The position numbers and the translations under genes are program-made. Of a DNA stretch of 53,277 nt, positions 42,364 to 51,784 are shown in pieces (within the stretch, counting starts at the first letter, position 1; each line of letters begins with the position of its first letter). Location: contig CAMYOL010000070.1 in assembly GCA_947260005.1 (NCBI GenBank), positions 1 through 53,277 on the forward strand. The letters run 5' to 3'. This DNA comes from an uncultured Ectothiorhodospiraceae bacterium (lineage in GTDB: Bacteria; Pseudomonadota; Gammaproteobacteria; UBA6429; Thiohalophilaceae). The notes under the pieces are model-generated. The model searched no databases. It had not been told where the DNA came from and saw only the letters and a list, made by a program, of their open reading frames with translations.

Positions 42364-43686
42364 CTATTCAGCTATCAGTTGTTCAATTTTGCTAACTATA
42401 TCAGGATTGTCCCATTCAACACTACCAAACAAGGCATACCGTATTTTGCCCTGTTTATCGATAACATAACTGGTTGGAAAAGCGAAGACACCCCAATCTT
42501 TCAGTGCCTGGCCATCGTAATCCATGACAATCGAAAAATTGATGTTGACTTTGTTCGTTAAGAATGCGCTGACCTCTTCATTGCTTTCCGCCATGTTAAC
42601 GCCCAGCAGGGTAAATGGTTTTTTATCGAAGTGGTTATTGAGCCGTTGCATCGAAGGCATTTCATGGACACAGGGTGGGCACCAGGTGGCCCAGAAATTA
42701 ACGACCACCACATTTCCTTTTAGCGACTTAAGGTCGAGTTGTTCGCCATTGAGTTTGGGTAAGTTAAGAGCTTGGGGTTTCGGGTTCCCCAGGTACTTCT
42801 CGAGTGTGCGTTCTTTTTGTTTTTGCGCAATAGTTTTAGTTTCGGATAATTTTTTAACCGCCTGACGGTTAGCATCTTGCATACTGGCTAACAAGATAAT
42901 TGCGTCAAACAGGTTATTAGCCAGATCATCGCTGGCGTTGAGTTCTTTGTTAAAGGCATCGGGGCGAAAATAAAAACGATCGCGAATACCACGCATCGGC
43001 TTAAGAAAAACATCGCTGCCCGATTGTTGCAAGGCATTAAGGGACAGTTTTAGTTGCCAGAAATAGGGTGACTTGTCGGGTTGTAAAATAAAGAGTTTTG
43101 AATTGGTGGCCTTTACGATAGGTAAAAGCTCGGGTTGGGTACCCGGTTCCGGGGTTTGTGTGTAAAACTTAGGACTAAGTAAAATTGCGCCAGAAAATTT
43201 ACTCTGTTCATTATTAGCTAACTGCCAGTCACGTATTCCGCGTAACACCGGCACAATACCTCGGCCACTGCCGCCAACAACGATGGTCTTGTTGGTTTTG
43301 TGCGCCTCAGTGATAAGCCTGTTAAACCCATCTCCATTTAGTTTGCTCATGTTGCTGGCGGTATTCGATAAAAAATAGGCCTGCAACAAATCTTGTAACC
43401 ATACTTCAATGCCCATGGCCGCCAGACGTTCTGCTAATTGGGTATCGATGCTTTGCAGACCTTTTTCATGCGGTTGCCAGATAAAAAGCAGATCCGCTGG
43501 CTTTGTCTCGCCAGGATGGGCCGTGGCAGGAAAGACATCGACGTTGATCTCAACATCCGGGTTAACGGTAATATTGATCGACTCGCGAGCGTGCAAAATG
43601 GGGATAGCAAAGAGGAATATCAGTAAACTAATAGGGACATACTGAGGTCGTCTGAGCATTGAATTATTTGTTAACATACACCACAT
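42364..43686 (-). CDS. fusion of an alpha/beta-hydrolase-like domain and a TlpA-type thioredoxin domain
   Basis: A 440-residue exported protein. The frame opens at ATG 43686, but ATG 43659 (MLRRPQYVPISLLIFLFAIP) gives the better signal peptide; no clear ribosome-binding site decides. Residues about 50-275 resemble an alpha/beta hydrolase, with VVGGSGRGIVPVLRG as a G-x-S-x-G nucleophile elbow and GAILLSPKF. A charged linker (about 275-300) leads to a thioredoxin-like domain (300-440) of the TlpA/ResA type, with NFWATWCPPCVHEMPS and the cis-proline FAFPTSYVID. It probably reduces disulfides in the periplasm. The hydrolase-like part may be a binding domain, because its other catalytic residues are not obvious. 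Confidence 0.8.
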   Translation of the reverse strand: MWCMLTNNSMLRRPQYVPISLLIFLFAIPILHARESINITVNPDVEINVDVFPATAHPGETKPADLLFIWQPHEKGLQSIDTQLAERLAAMGIEVWLQDLLQAYFLSNTASNMSKLNGDGFNRLITEAHKTNKTIVVGGSGRGIVPVLRGIRDWQLANNEQSKFSGAILLSPKFYTQTPEPGTQPELLPIVKATNSKLFILQPDKSPYFWQLKLSLNALQQSGSDVFLKPMRGIRDRFYFRPDAFNKELNASDDLANNLFDAIILLASMQDANRQAVKKLSETKTIAQKQKERTLEKYLGNPKPQALNLPKLNGEQLDLKSLKGNVVVVNFWATWCPPCVHEMPSMQRLNNHFDKKPFTLLGVNMAESNEEVSAFLTNKVNINFSIVMDYDGQALKDWGVFAFPTSYVIDKQGKIRYALFGSVEWDNPDIVSKIEQLIAE

Positions 43687-43764
43687 AGAGATTATCTCAA
43701 GTATACGTCTTATTATATAGTATAGAAATAAGGCAGAAATGATTTAAAAACAGGAGTTTGAAAC

Positions 43765-43929
43765 ATGAGTAAGTGGCAATGTATGGTGTGTGGGTTTGTT
43801 TACGATGAGACCGAGGGATTGCCGGAAGAAGGAATTGCCGCAGGAACAAAATGGAATGATATCCCGGATGACTGGCAATGCCCGGAATGTGGGGTATCCA
43901 AATCTGATTTTGAAATGGTTCAGATATAA
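43765..43929 (+). CDS. rubredoxin
   Basis: A 54-residue protein, [20 protein letters not shown] and on. The iron site is complete: CMVCG near the start and CPECG at residues 39-43. AGGAG lies 8 bases before the ATG. Rubredoxin carries single electrons on a Cys4-iron centre in the cytosol. The next gene, 26 bases on, encodes its reductase. Such pairs feed oxygen- or superoxide-reducing enzymes or alkane hydroxylases; none of these is in the window. Confidence 0.97.
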   Translation: MSKWQCMVCGFVYDETEGLPEEGIAAGTKWNDIPDDWQCPECGVSKSDFEMVQI

Positions 43930-43955
43930 AAAAGTAGATAGATAGAGATAATTTT

Positions 43956-45107
43956 ATGTCAGATGCTCCGATCATCATTATTGGCACGGGTTTAGCGGGT
44001 TATAACCTGGCGCGAGAATTCCGTAAGGTCGATGACAAAACCGGGTTAGTGTTGATCACTCAGGACGATGGAGCATTTTACTCAAAACCCATGTTATCCA
44101 ATGCCCTGGCAAAACAAAAAGCGCCTGATGATCTGCCCATGGGTGATGCGACAAAGATGCAAAATGATCTGAATGCCAGGATCATAACCCGCCAACAAGT
44201 ATCCTCAATTGATACACAAAATCAGCAAGTGGCGCTTGATAATGGTGAGCAACTTGGATTTAGTAAACTGGTATTAGCGGTTGGGGCTAACCCCTTTCAA
44301 TTTCCGATGGAAGGTGATGCGACGGGGGATGTGCTCACCGTGAATAATCTGGATGACTATCGAGCCTTCCGCACTAAATTAGAAGGTAAAAAGTCTGTCG
44401 CGATCATTGGGCCGGGTTTAATTGGATGTGAATTTGCAAATGACCTGGCCGCCAATGACTATCAAGTGAATGTCATCGGGCCAGATGAGGCACCGATAAG
44501 CACATTATTACCGACAGCTGCAGGACAAGCCTTGCAAGCGGCATTAACTGCACTTGGCGTTAACTGGCATTTACAAAAAACCGTTTCAGCAATCAATAAT
44601 AGTGATTCAGGTTATGAATTGACCTTAAGTGATGGCCAAACGATTCAAGCGGATGTGGTGTTATCCGCCATTGGCTTGCGTGCTAATATCGCATTAGCCA
44701 AAGCAGCTGGTCTAGAATGTAATCGCGGTATCGTAGTTGATCGACATTTAAAAACCAGCGCCGATAATGTTTATGCACTCGGTGATTGTGCCGAGGTGTC
44801 TGGCCTGGTGTTACCTTTTGTTATGCCGTTGATGCAATCTGCGCGCGCGTTGGCGGCAACACTAAGCGGCAAGCTTACCCAGGTCAGCTATCCCGCCATG
44901 CCGGTAATGATCAAGACGCCAGCGTTAGCCACCGTCGTATCTCCACCTGAGCAAGCTGCACAAGGTGAATGGCAGATTGAAAAAACCGAACAGGGTGTAA
45001 AGGCTTTATATTTGCAAGATGAATCACTATTGGGATTTGTTTTAATGGGTGATGCCGTTAGTGAAAAACCTGTCTTGACTAAACGCCTGCCTGCCGTATT
45101 AGCCTGA
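43956..45107 (+). CDS. rubredoxin--NAD(+) reductase
   Basis: A 383-residue FAD enzyme: FAD motif IIIIGTGLAGYNLAREFR, NAD motif VAIIGPGLIGCEFANDLA, and the second FAD contact NVYALGDCAEVSG. The C-terminal rubredoxin-binding domain (about 320-383) follows the family, including PVMIKTPALATVVSPP. It moves electrons from NAD(P)H to rubredoxin. It is cotranscribed with the rubredoxin gene and followed by repeats. Confidence 0.95.
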   Translation: MSDAPIIIIGTGLAGYNLAREFRKVDDKTGLVLITQDDGAFYSKPMLSNALAKQKAPDDLPMGDATKMQNDLNARIITRQQVSSIDTQNQQVALDNGEQLGFSKLVLAVGANPFQFPMEGDATGDVLTVNNLDDYRAFRTKLEGKKSVAIIGPGLIGCEFANDLAANDYQVNVIGPDEAPISTLLPTAAGQALQAALTALGVNWHLQKTVSAINNSDSGYELTLSDGQTIQADVVLSAIGLRANIALAKAAGLECNRGIVVDRHLKTSADNVYALGDCAEVSGLVLPFVMPLMQSARALAATLSGKLTQVSYPAMPVMIKTPALATVVSPPEQAAQGEWQIEKTEQGVKALYLQDESLLGFVLMGDAVSEKPVLTKRLPAVLA

Positions 45108-45167
45108 TTAGTCCTGCTAGTAATCCACATAACTGTCACCCTGATTGTCCCACTTATAATTCACATA

Positions 45168-45397
45168 ACTGTCATCCTGAGTGGAGCGAAGGATCTTACG
45201 TCGTGAAGTTCAGACGACTGTCATCCTGAGTGGAGCGAAGGATCTTGTGGCGGATAATTTAAAACGAAACACCAAGATTCTTCACTCGCTGTCGTTCGTT
45301 CAGAATGACAGGTTTCGCCTGCTGGTTCCGAACGATAGGTTCGCTTGATTATTGTGAAAGCCAGCTGACTGTCATCCTGAGTGGAACGAAGGATCTT
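45168..45397. repeat. three copies of the GTCATCCTGAG...GGATCTT intergenic repeat
   Basis: Near-identical 30-bp copies of ACTGTCATCCTGAGTGGAGC, continuing GAAGGATCTT, lie at 45168-45197, 45217-45246 and 45368-45397, with a worn inverted copy around 45274-45310. A further copy is in the repeat nest at 39389-39415. The sequence is, from memory, common between genes in many bacteria. The rest of the 45108-45526 gap shows nothing else apart from the sequence just before the next gene. Confidence 0.85.
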
Positions 45398-45526
45398 AAT
45401 GTAAAATCCTTGTAAATCGTGATTGTAATAACCCCTTTCTTATATAAAACACGCTACTATTTAATAGTTAAAAATATATTAAGATTAGTTATAGGCTGAA
45501 AGGCCCACAAGCATAAGGAGAGGCAG

Positions 45527-48500
45527 GTGAAATTCGTCCAATCACTAATATTGTTGGTGCTCGTACTTTTCAGTTTGAGTATTCAGGCGAGCATCGCCAT
45601 TCAGCCTGGAAATACTGTTCCCTTAGCCAAAAGTGATGTCCCCGATCCGCTAAAGACCTGGATACCCTGGGCATTGCATGGTCATGAAACGAAGTCCTGT
45701 CCCTATATCTACAACCAGGCCAGCCAGACGGTATGTGCCTGGGCGACCAGGCTTAATGTGAATCTACGTAAACGAGGCGGTCGTTTCACTCAGCAGTGGC
45801 AGGTTTACGCACCAAGTTGGTTACGGCTACCCGGTGATCAAAAGCTTTGGCCTCAAAACGTTAAGTTAAATGGTAAATCCGTCAGCGTGATTCAAAATGC
45901 TTCCGGTTACCCGGCAATTTTTATTAAAAAAGGTCGGGCAAAAATAGAAGGTGATTTTGTCTGGTCTGATTTACCTGAAACGCTACCATTGCCACCAACC
46001 ACAGGTCTGGTGTCACTGACACTCAATGGAAAATCGAATCCGTTCCCGGTTATCGATGGGCAACACCGTCTGTGGTTAAGCAAGTCACAATCGGACGATG
46101 GCAAGGCCGAGAGTGACAAACTTGAGATCCAGGTGTTTCGAAAGATAACAGACAACATCCCAATGAATGTGCATACGCACATGATACTAAAAGTGACGGG
46201 TAAGCAACGTGAAGTGACATTAGGTCCTATGCCGGTGAACTTTTTTGTTCCTCAATCGTTGGCTAGTCAATTACCGGCTCAATTAGAAAGTGATGGCTTG
46301 CTACGCGTGCAGGTGCGTCCGGGAATCTGGCGAATCGATATTGTTACTCGATCGGTCGCCCAAATGGAGAAGCTAACGTTTCGAGGCATAGCCGAACCCT
46401 GGCCAACGCAAGAGCTCTGGGTGTTTGAGGCCAGAAATCATTTTCGATTAGTCGACATACAAAACCAGAGTATTGATTCTCGTCAAACCAATATCCCGAA
46501 CAACTGGAAAAAATTTCCGGCTTACCTGATGAACCGTGGTGATGAATTCAAAATGAATACCATTCGGCGCGGTAATCCAGAGCCGGAACCCGACCAGTTA
46601 AAATTGTCGCGCAGTTTATGGCTGGACTTTGATGGTAATGGTTATACCTTTCAGGACAGTATCAATGGCACGATTACCAGCGGTTGGCGACTAGAAACAG
46701 AGCCGTTACTGAATTTAGGCCGGGTCAGTATAAATGGTGAGCCGCAATTTATTACCCGCCTGAATGAATCGTCAAAGAAAAGCGGTGTTGAAGTCAGGCG
46801 TGGACAGATGCAGCTTAATGCAGATGGGCGCATTATGTCGGATCAACGCTTGTTGCCGGTAACCGGTTGGGATAAAGAATTTACTCGCATCACCACATCG
46901 TTACATTTACCCCCGGGTTGGACCGCGTTATATGCCGCGGGGACCGATAATCAACCGAATACTTTTATTCAACGCTGGACACTACTCGATTTGTTTCTGG
47001 TGTTGGTGATCAGTGTGATCATCGGTCGCATGTGGTCCTGGCCGTGGGGTGTCGTGGCCCTGCTGACCATGTCGCTAATATGGCACGAGCCGAATGCGCC
47101 GCATTACACCTGGCTAAACCTGTTAATAGCCATCGCGTTGGTGAAAGTATTTCCTGATAATCGATTTGCCATGTGGGTACGGGGTTATCGACATTTTAGT
47201 TTGATCTTATTAATTTTATTCCTGGTACCGTTTTCTATTCAGCAGGCGCGTGTTGGTTTGCATCCTCAGCTTGCCGCCCATTATGGTTTTGAAAAACCTT
47301 CTTTTTCATTTGCTGGATTACAAGCGCCCGCTGAAGTCGCCACGGTGCAACCTGAATCTGGGATTTATAATATGTTTGGTGGTGGTGAGGCCGATCAAAG
47401 TAGGGATATCCCCCAAATGGAATCTCCGGTCAGAAAGGCAAAACCAAAACTCAGTCGTGGACTGGCCGGGAGTGTGGGGGACTCAATGAGTCAATCCATT
47501 CAGTCGCAAAACTATCGGCTGATCGATCCGAATGCGAACATACAAACTGGTTATGGCCTGCCAAGTTGGTCATGGCGAGTCATCAACCTGAGCTGGAATG
47601 GTCCGGTGGTGAAAGAGCAAGACTATCGCCTACTGCTGGTGCCACCTATTTTAAATCGGATCTTGAACTTCCTGCGTATCGCATTAATTGCCAGCCTGAT
47701 TTTATTATTAATCGGTTATTCGTTTAATAAACTAAAAGGTCTGCTGAGTGTTAATAAAGGCGCGGTCTCATCTATGCTTGCGATAACGGCATTGTTTGTT
47801 GCCAGTTATGGTTTTAGTCCTAACGTGGTTGCCGATACTTCGATACCGAATGATAAAACCTTGCAAACGTTACGTGACAAATTACTAACGCCACCCAATT
47901 GCTTACCGCATTGTGCACAAGCATCAAAGATGCATATGAGCGCGAACTCAAAATCATTGCAAATACGCCTGCAAATACACGCAGCTGAAGATGTTGCGGT
48001 ACCGTTACCGGGTAATACCAAGTCATGGAACCCAACAAAAGTTATGGTGGATGGTAAAACCGCAAAGGCCCTGCAACGTGATAGCAACGGTATCTTATGG
48101 GTACGGCTTAGCAAAGGCGTGCATAAACTTAATTTGCATGGTCCTATCCCGAAGATAGCTCACTTTACCGTTGAGCTGCCATTGATACCCAAACAAGTCA
48201 GTCATGAAATTTCCAGCTGGCGACTGGATGGCGTGCATAAAAGCGGGCGTGTTGATTCGCAGCTGCAGTTTTCTCGCAAAGTGAGTGCAGGTGATAGTGC
48301 TGATATCAAATTTGAACAGTCCAGACTGCCGGCCTTTGTTTATATCGAGCGAACCTTACGATTTGGTATTGACTGGACCGTTGAAACGAAAGTGAGACGG
48401 GTCTCACCAACGGGGGCAGCCATTGTATTGAATGTGCCGTTATTAACCGGTGAGACAGTGACGTCGGATATAAATGTTCAGGACAAACAAGTCGTGGTGA

Positions 48501-49708
48501 ATATGTCCCCGCAACAAAGGCAATTCAGCTGGCATTCGACACTGGTAAAAACACCGAAGATGACCTTGCGCACGGGTGAGAACCCTGACTGGTTTGAAAT
48601 ATGGCGCGCGGATATAAGCCCGATCTGGCATGCTGAATTAAAAGGGATTGCCCCCGTTTCACATTACGATGCGTCACGCCAGTGGTTACCTGAATGGCAT
48701 CCCTGGCCGAGTGAGAGTGTGCATTTAACCCTGACTCGTCCGATTGGAATCAAGGGTAAAACCATCACGGTGGATAACAGTCAGTTGGAGGTGCAAACCA
48801 GTAAACGCGCGAGTGCCTTTAAATTAGAAGCGAACATTCGCAGCAGTCAGGGCGGTAAACATCAGTTTGTTTTACCAGAAGGCACGGAACTGCAATCGGT
48901 TAAAATTAATAATCGTATGATGCCAATACGCCTTGAAGATCAGGTGTTGACCTTACCCATCATCCCGGGCAAACAACATATCGAGATCATCTGGCGGCTA
49001 AGAAAAGAATTTAGTTATTTTTTCAAGACACCCAAGGTTGAGCTTGGTTTAGAAAGTACCAATAACAAAACCTATATCGAGATGAACCGGGATCGTTGGA
49101 TCTTATTTGTCGGTGGCCCTCAACTAGGGCCGGCTGTTTTGTTTTGGGGTGTGTTAATCGTACTGGCATTGATCTCGGTTGGTTTAGGGCGAAATAAACA
49201 TATCCCGTTAACATCATGGCACTGGTTTTTACTGGCGATTGGATTATCACAAGTCTCGATTTGGACGGCTTTGATATTTTTAGGAAGTTTTTATGCCTTA
49301 GCATATCGACAGCAATCGGCCAGTAAACTCAAACCATGGTTGTTTAATAGCATGCAGATTGGTATTGCGATCTTAACGCTCACCGCCGGTGTTATTTTAA
49401 TAATATCCATCCATCAGGGATTGCTGGGCTACCCGGATATGCAGATCGCGGGCAATGGTTCGACGAGTTATTATCTTAGCTGGTATAACGATCGTGTAGA
49501 TAATGCCTTATCCCAACCCTGGGTGTTATCGGTGTCGATTATCTGGTATCGCGCTTTGATGTTAGCCTGGGCCCTGTGGTTAGCGTTGGCAGTGATACGT
49601 TGGAGTAAGTGGGCATGGACGTGTTATGCCACCGACGGTCTTTGGAAAACATCACCCCTGCCACTCAATCCAAACCGGCCGGGCGCCCCACAATTACCAG
49701 AAAAGTAG
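45527..49708 (+). CDS. very large envelope membrane protein with an internal duplication
   Basis: A 1393-residue protein from GTG 45527, with AGGAG 10 bases upstream. It has a signal peptide (MKFVQSLILLVLVLFSLSIQ), a large periplasmic part (25-480), about four transmembrane helices (485-580), a Gly/Gln/Ser-rich loop, two more helices (about 710-765), a second large periplasmic part (770-1170) and about five helices at the end. The two periplasmic parts start alike: SWLRLPGDQKLWPQNVKLNG with IFIKKGRAKIEG near 100-145, against VAVPLPGNTKSWNPTKVMVD with VRLSKGVHKLNLHG near 825-870. Each is preceded by a short Cys-containing segment (SCPYIY.., NCLPHC). I recognise no family. It is monocistronic and has a partner on neither side. 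Confidence 0.75.
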   Translation: MKFVQSLILLVLVLFSLSIQASIAIQPGNTVPLAKSDVPDPLKTWIPWALHGHETKSCPYIYNQASQTVCAWATRLNVNLRKRGGRFTQQWQVYAPSWLRLPGDQKLWPQNVKLNGKSVSVIQNASGYPAIFIKKGRAKIEGDFVWSDLPETLPLPPTTGLVSLTLNGKSNPFPVIDGQHRLWLSKSQSDDGKAESDKLEIQVFRKITDNIPMNVHTHMILKVTGKQREVTLGPMPVNFFVPQSLASQLPAQLESDGLLRVQVRPGIWRIDIVTRSVAQMEKLTFRGIAEPWPTQELWVFEARNHFRLVDIQNQSIDSRQTNIPNNWKKFPAYLMNRGDEFKMNTIRRGNPEPEPDQLKLSRSLWLDFDGNGYTFQDSINGTITSGWRLETEPLLNLGRVSINGEPQFITRLNESSKKSGVEVRRGQMQLNADGRIMSDQRLLPVTGWDKEFTRITTSLHLPPGWTALYAAGTDNQPNTFIQRWTLLDLFLVLVISVIIGRMWSWPWGVVALLTMSLIWHEPNAPHYTWLNLLIAIALVKVFPDNRFAMWVRGYRHFSLILLILFLVPFSIQQARVGLHPQLAAHYGFEKPSFSFAGLQAPAEVATVQPESGIYNMFGGGEADQSRDIPQMESPVRKAKPKLSRGLAGSVGDSMSQSIQSQNYRLIDPNANIQTGYGLPSWSWRVINLSWNGPVVKEQDYRLLLVPPILNRILNFLRIALIASLILLLIGYSFNKLKGLLSVNKGAVSSMLAITALFVASYGFSPNVVADTSIPNDKTLQTLRDKLLTPPNCLPHCAQASKMHMSANSKSLQIRLQIHAAEDVAVPLPGNTKSWNPTKVMVDGKTAKALQRDSNGILWVRLSKGVHKLNLHGPIPKIAHFTVELPLIPKQVSHEISSWRLDGVHKSGRVDSQLQFSRKVSAGDSADIKFEQSRLPAFVYIERTLRFGIDWTVETKVRRVSPTGAAIVLNVPLLTGETVTSDINVQDKQVVVNMSPQQRQFSWHSTLVKTPKMTLRTGENPDWFEIWRADISPIWHAELKGIAPVSHYDASRQWLPEWHPWPSESVHLTLTRPIGIKGKTITVDNSQLEVQTSKRASAFKLEANIRSSQGGKHQFVLPEGTELQSVKINNRMMPIRLEDQVLTLPIIPGKQHIEIIWRLRKEFSYFFKTPKVELGLESTNNKTYIEMNRDRWILFVGGPQLGPAVLFWGVLIVLALISVGLGRNKHIPLTSWHWFLLAIGLSQVSIWTALIFLGSFYALAYRQQSASKLKPWLFNSMQIGIAILTLTAGVILIISIHQGLLGYPDMQIAGNGSTSYYLSWYNDRVDNALSQPWVLSVSIIWYRALMLAWALWLALAVIRWSKWAWTCYATDGLWKTSPLPLNPNRPGAPQLPEK

Positions 49709-49727
49709 CGAGCTAACGTTCACAAAA

Positions 49728-49766
49728 GGGGTTACCGATTTTAATAAACTAAAAATCGGTAATCCC
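49728..49766. terminator. bidirectional stem-loop between convergent genes
   Basis: GGGGTTACCGATTTT (49728-49742) pairs with AAAATCGGTAATCCC (49752-49766) with one mismatch and a 9-base loop. On the minus strand a short T-run follows. The right part overlaps the last codons of the minus-strand DUF4124 gene. Confidence 0.6.
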
Positions 49767-50658
49767 AACCATAACCATTATCACCATGGGTCATTAAGCT
49801 GCCGATCTGGCGATTTTCTTTAATGGCCATAATGGATATCATGTACTGGCGGTTTTGTTCAGAGCGGGGTAGTTTAAGCATTATATGAGTGTCTGTTGTA
49901 TTCCCAAATTCAACCAACTCACCAAATTTATAAGGTTCACATTCGTTATATCGTATCCTGTAATGATAAATTACATCATTACCGAGAGAGTCCCATCGAA
50001 AGGTAACTGGAGAAATATGTGACATTTTATTTCCACATGGGTTCGACCATTTTTTTATAATCTGATTATTATCCTGAGGTTCGGTTAAGTGGATTATTTT
50101 GACCATATCTAAATCGCGCTTGATACTGTAACCTGGTTTAATCTTGAAGTTTGCCCAGGTGCGATAATCACCGGGATATAAAGGTGGATTACTTTTATTA
50201 CTATCAATGTTAATACTCATACCATATTCGCCAGGAGGTAAATTCTCAACATAAATAGAACCCTTTCGAACATTAAAATCTACTTGAATATTGGCAGACT
50301 TACCCGAACTCTCATCACGTAACCAGATAGAAACATAGGATTTTGGATTTATCTTTAGTGGTTTTCCATCGAACAGTAATCTTCCGCTGATTGAATGTAG
50401 GTTGGACCGAAATTCACCATGATCGGGTAAATAGGTATTAATTTGGCTCTGGTGTGAATCCGGTGTGATTTTAAGAGGGGGTGGTGGTAAATGATTTAGT
50501 GTAGGTAATTTATTGTGATCAAGTGGGGCCATGTCCTCATCAGGCGACTTATCGCTATAGTGCACTTTGCCATGATCGTCAGTCCATTTATACAGTTCGG
50601 CAATCGAAATAGAATAAGGAACGAAAGACAGTATAGTGATAAATAATAATTTATTCAT
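49741..50658 (-). CDS. DUF4124 domain exported protein
   Basis: A 305-residue protein from ATG 50658, which has GGGG 6 bases upstream and gives a signal peptide (LLFITILSFVPYSISIA). The longer frame to 50733 would bury that signal. Residues about 20-45 are the DUF4124 motif ELYKWTDDHGKVHYSDKSP. The rest is beta-rich with a Pro-rich linker and a carboxypeptidase-regulatory-like segment (ISGRLLFDGKPLKINPKSYV, NLPPGEYGMSINID). The function is unknown; it is probably a periplasmic structural or binding protein. Confidence 0.75.
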   Translation of the reverse strand: MNKLLFITILSFVPYSISIAELYKWTDDHGKVHYSDKSPDEDMAPLDHNKLPTLNHLPPPPLKITPDSHQSQINTYLPDHGEFRSNLHSISGRLLFDGKPLKINPKSYVSIWLRDESSGKSANIQVDFNVRKGSIYVENLPPGEYGMSINIDSNKSNPPLYPGDYRTWANFKIKPGYSIKRDLDMVKIIHLTEPQDNNQIIKKWSNPCGNKMSHISPVTFRWDSLGNDVIYHYRIRYNECEPYKFGELVEFGNTTDTHIMLKLPRSEQNRQYMISIMAIKENRQIGSLMTHGDNGYGWDYRFLVY

Positions 50659-50686
50659 TTCAACCCCATAAATAATTTTTCGAAAA

Positions 50687-51130
50687 TTAGCTCCAAATAT
50701 TCTCTGATTTATAACTATAAAAGAATAAAGCAAGATACTGGAATATTAAAATCGGTAACACTAGGATGACCAGGGTACCAATCAATATATATAGCTCATA
50801 TTCTTCGGTAACTTCAAAATAGCCAGTCAAAAATATTGTATAGACATCCCAGCCAATACCGGCTGGAATTAGATAGCGCCAAAACTTTTGAAAAAGAATC
50901 TTTTTATTGTAAGCAAATCCGAACAGCCCGGTTAAAATTAATGAATAAACGATTAGCTCACCAATGATAGAGCCCAGGCCTTGTTCTTCAGGATATACAA
51001 AGTTGTAGATCATTGAGAGACCTTCCAGTGACGCAAGAACCCAAAAGAAGATTTTCCATTTTAGTTTGGATGGCGTCGCGATGGTCCCATCATCGATATC
51101 AGCGGTAGGCGGTTCGTATGGATTATCCAT
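50687..51130 (-). CDS. four-helix membrane protein of unknown function
   Basis: A 147-residue protein with an N-terminal acidic cytosolic part (MDNPYEPPTADIDDGTIATP) and four transmembrane helices (FFWVLASLEGLSMIYNFV, LIVYSLILTGLFGFAY, FWRYLIPAGIGWDVYTIF and YILIGTLVILVLPILIFQYL). The NPYEPP start is common in small bacterial membrane proteins of unknown function. It starts 4 bases after the flavodoxin-fold gene and ends 29 bases before the DUF4124 gene, so it belongs to that operon. Confidence 0.6.
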   Translation of the reverse strand: MDNPYEPPTADIDDGTIATPSKLKWKIFFWVLASLEGLSMIYNFVYPEEQGLGSIIGELIVYSLILTGLFGFAYNKKILFQKFWRYLIPAGIGWDVYTIFLTGYFEVTEEYELYILIGTLVILVLPILIFQYLALFFYSYKSENIWS

Positions 51131-51133
51131 TGT

Positions 51134-51643
51134 TTACTTTAGCTTTTCTATAAATCCAGCGATATCATCTTGATAGCTTCGAGAATGAAAACCATTATGA
51201 CAATTTGCATGAATAAATCCACCAAATCCTAGACCTAAATAATTAAATGTTTTAGTGAACGATTCGATGAATGAGTCGTCAATTTCTTCGCTGATAGACG
51301 TAGAGACCACATAACCGACTTTGCCTCTTAGCTGCCGACCCTTATCTTTTAATTCATCGACAGACAAAAAATCAGACATTCTATCAATAAATATTTTTAT
51401 CTGGGCACTCATGGCAAACCAATATACAGGGGAGGCAAAGATGATATTATCATGCTTTAAAATAAGTTCCATAAGGGTCAGGAAGTCATCGTTAATATTG
51501 TTATGTTCATAATCAAATGTGGAAATATTCTTTAAACTCAAATCAATAACTTCAATGTCTAATTTATTTGCAATTAAATCAATTAAGTTTCCTGTATTAC
51601 CATTTCGCCTTGAGCTACCAATAACAGCAATTGTTTTATTCAC
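51134..51643 (-). CDS. NADPH-dependent FMN reductase / flavodoxin-fold oxidoreductase
   Basis: A 169-residue protein: TIAVIGSSRRNGNTGNLIDL is the FMN-phosphate-binding loop, FASPVYWFAMSAQIKIFIDR the isoalloxazine-side loop of NAD(P)H-dependent FMN reductases, and GKVGYVVSTS follows. It probably reduces quinones or other small acceptors in the cytosol; the substrate is unknown. It is the first gene of a three-gene run (51643 to 49741). Confidence 0.85.
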   Translation of the reverse strand: MNKTIAVIGSSRRNGNTGNLIDLIANKLDIEVIDLSLKNISTFDYEHNNINDDFLTLMELILKHDNIIFASPVYWFAMSAQIKIFIDRMSDFLSVDELKDKGRQLRGKVGYVVSTSISEEIDDSFIESFTKTFNYLGLGFGGFIHANCHNGFHSRSYQDDIAGFIEKLK

Positions 51644-51709
51644 AACTCACCTCTTTAGCGATATAACGGTTGGGTTATGGGCATGTATAACGCCAGCCTT
51701 CAGCCAAGT

Positions 51710-51725
51710 GGGCGCAATAGCGCCC
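51710..51725. other. GC-rich stem-loop in the gap 51644-51784
   Basis: GGGCGC-AATA-GCGCCC is a perfect 6-bp stem, extended by AAG/CTT beyond one mismatch on either side. It lies between the monohaem lipoprotein gene (which ends upstream of it) and the flavodoxin-fold gene. There is no T-run, so it is at most a weak terminator. Confidence 0.35.
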
Positions 51726-51784
51726 GCTTCGGATGAGAGGCATTGGTAGCAAACCTGTAGTCTGGCATCGACGCTTAGTCAGGT

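Noticed and set aside
51661-51784. Sequence with GTTGGGT and GC-rich stem resembling an attC site
   Set aside because: A matching RYYYAAC partner at the right distance is not found, and the neighbouring genes have no room for attC sites between them.
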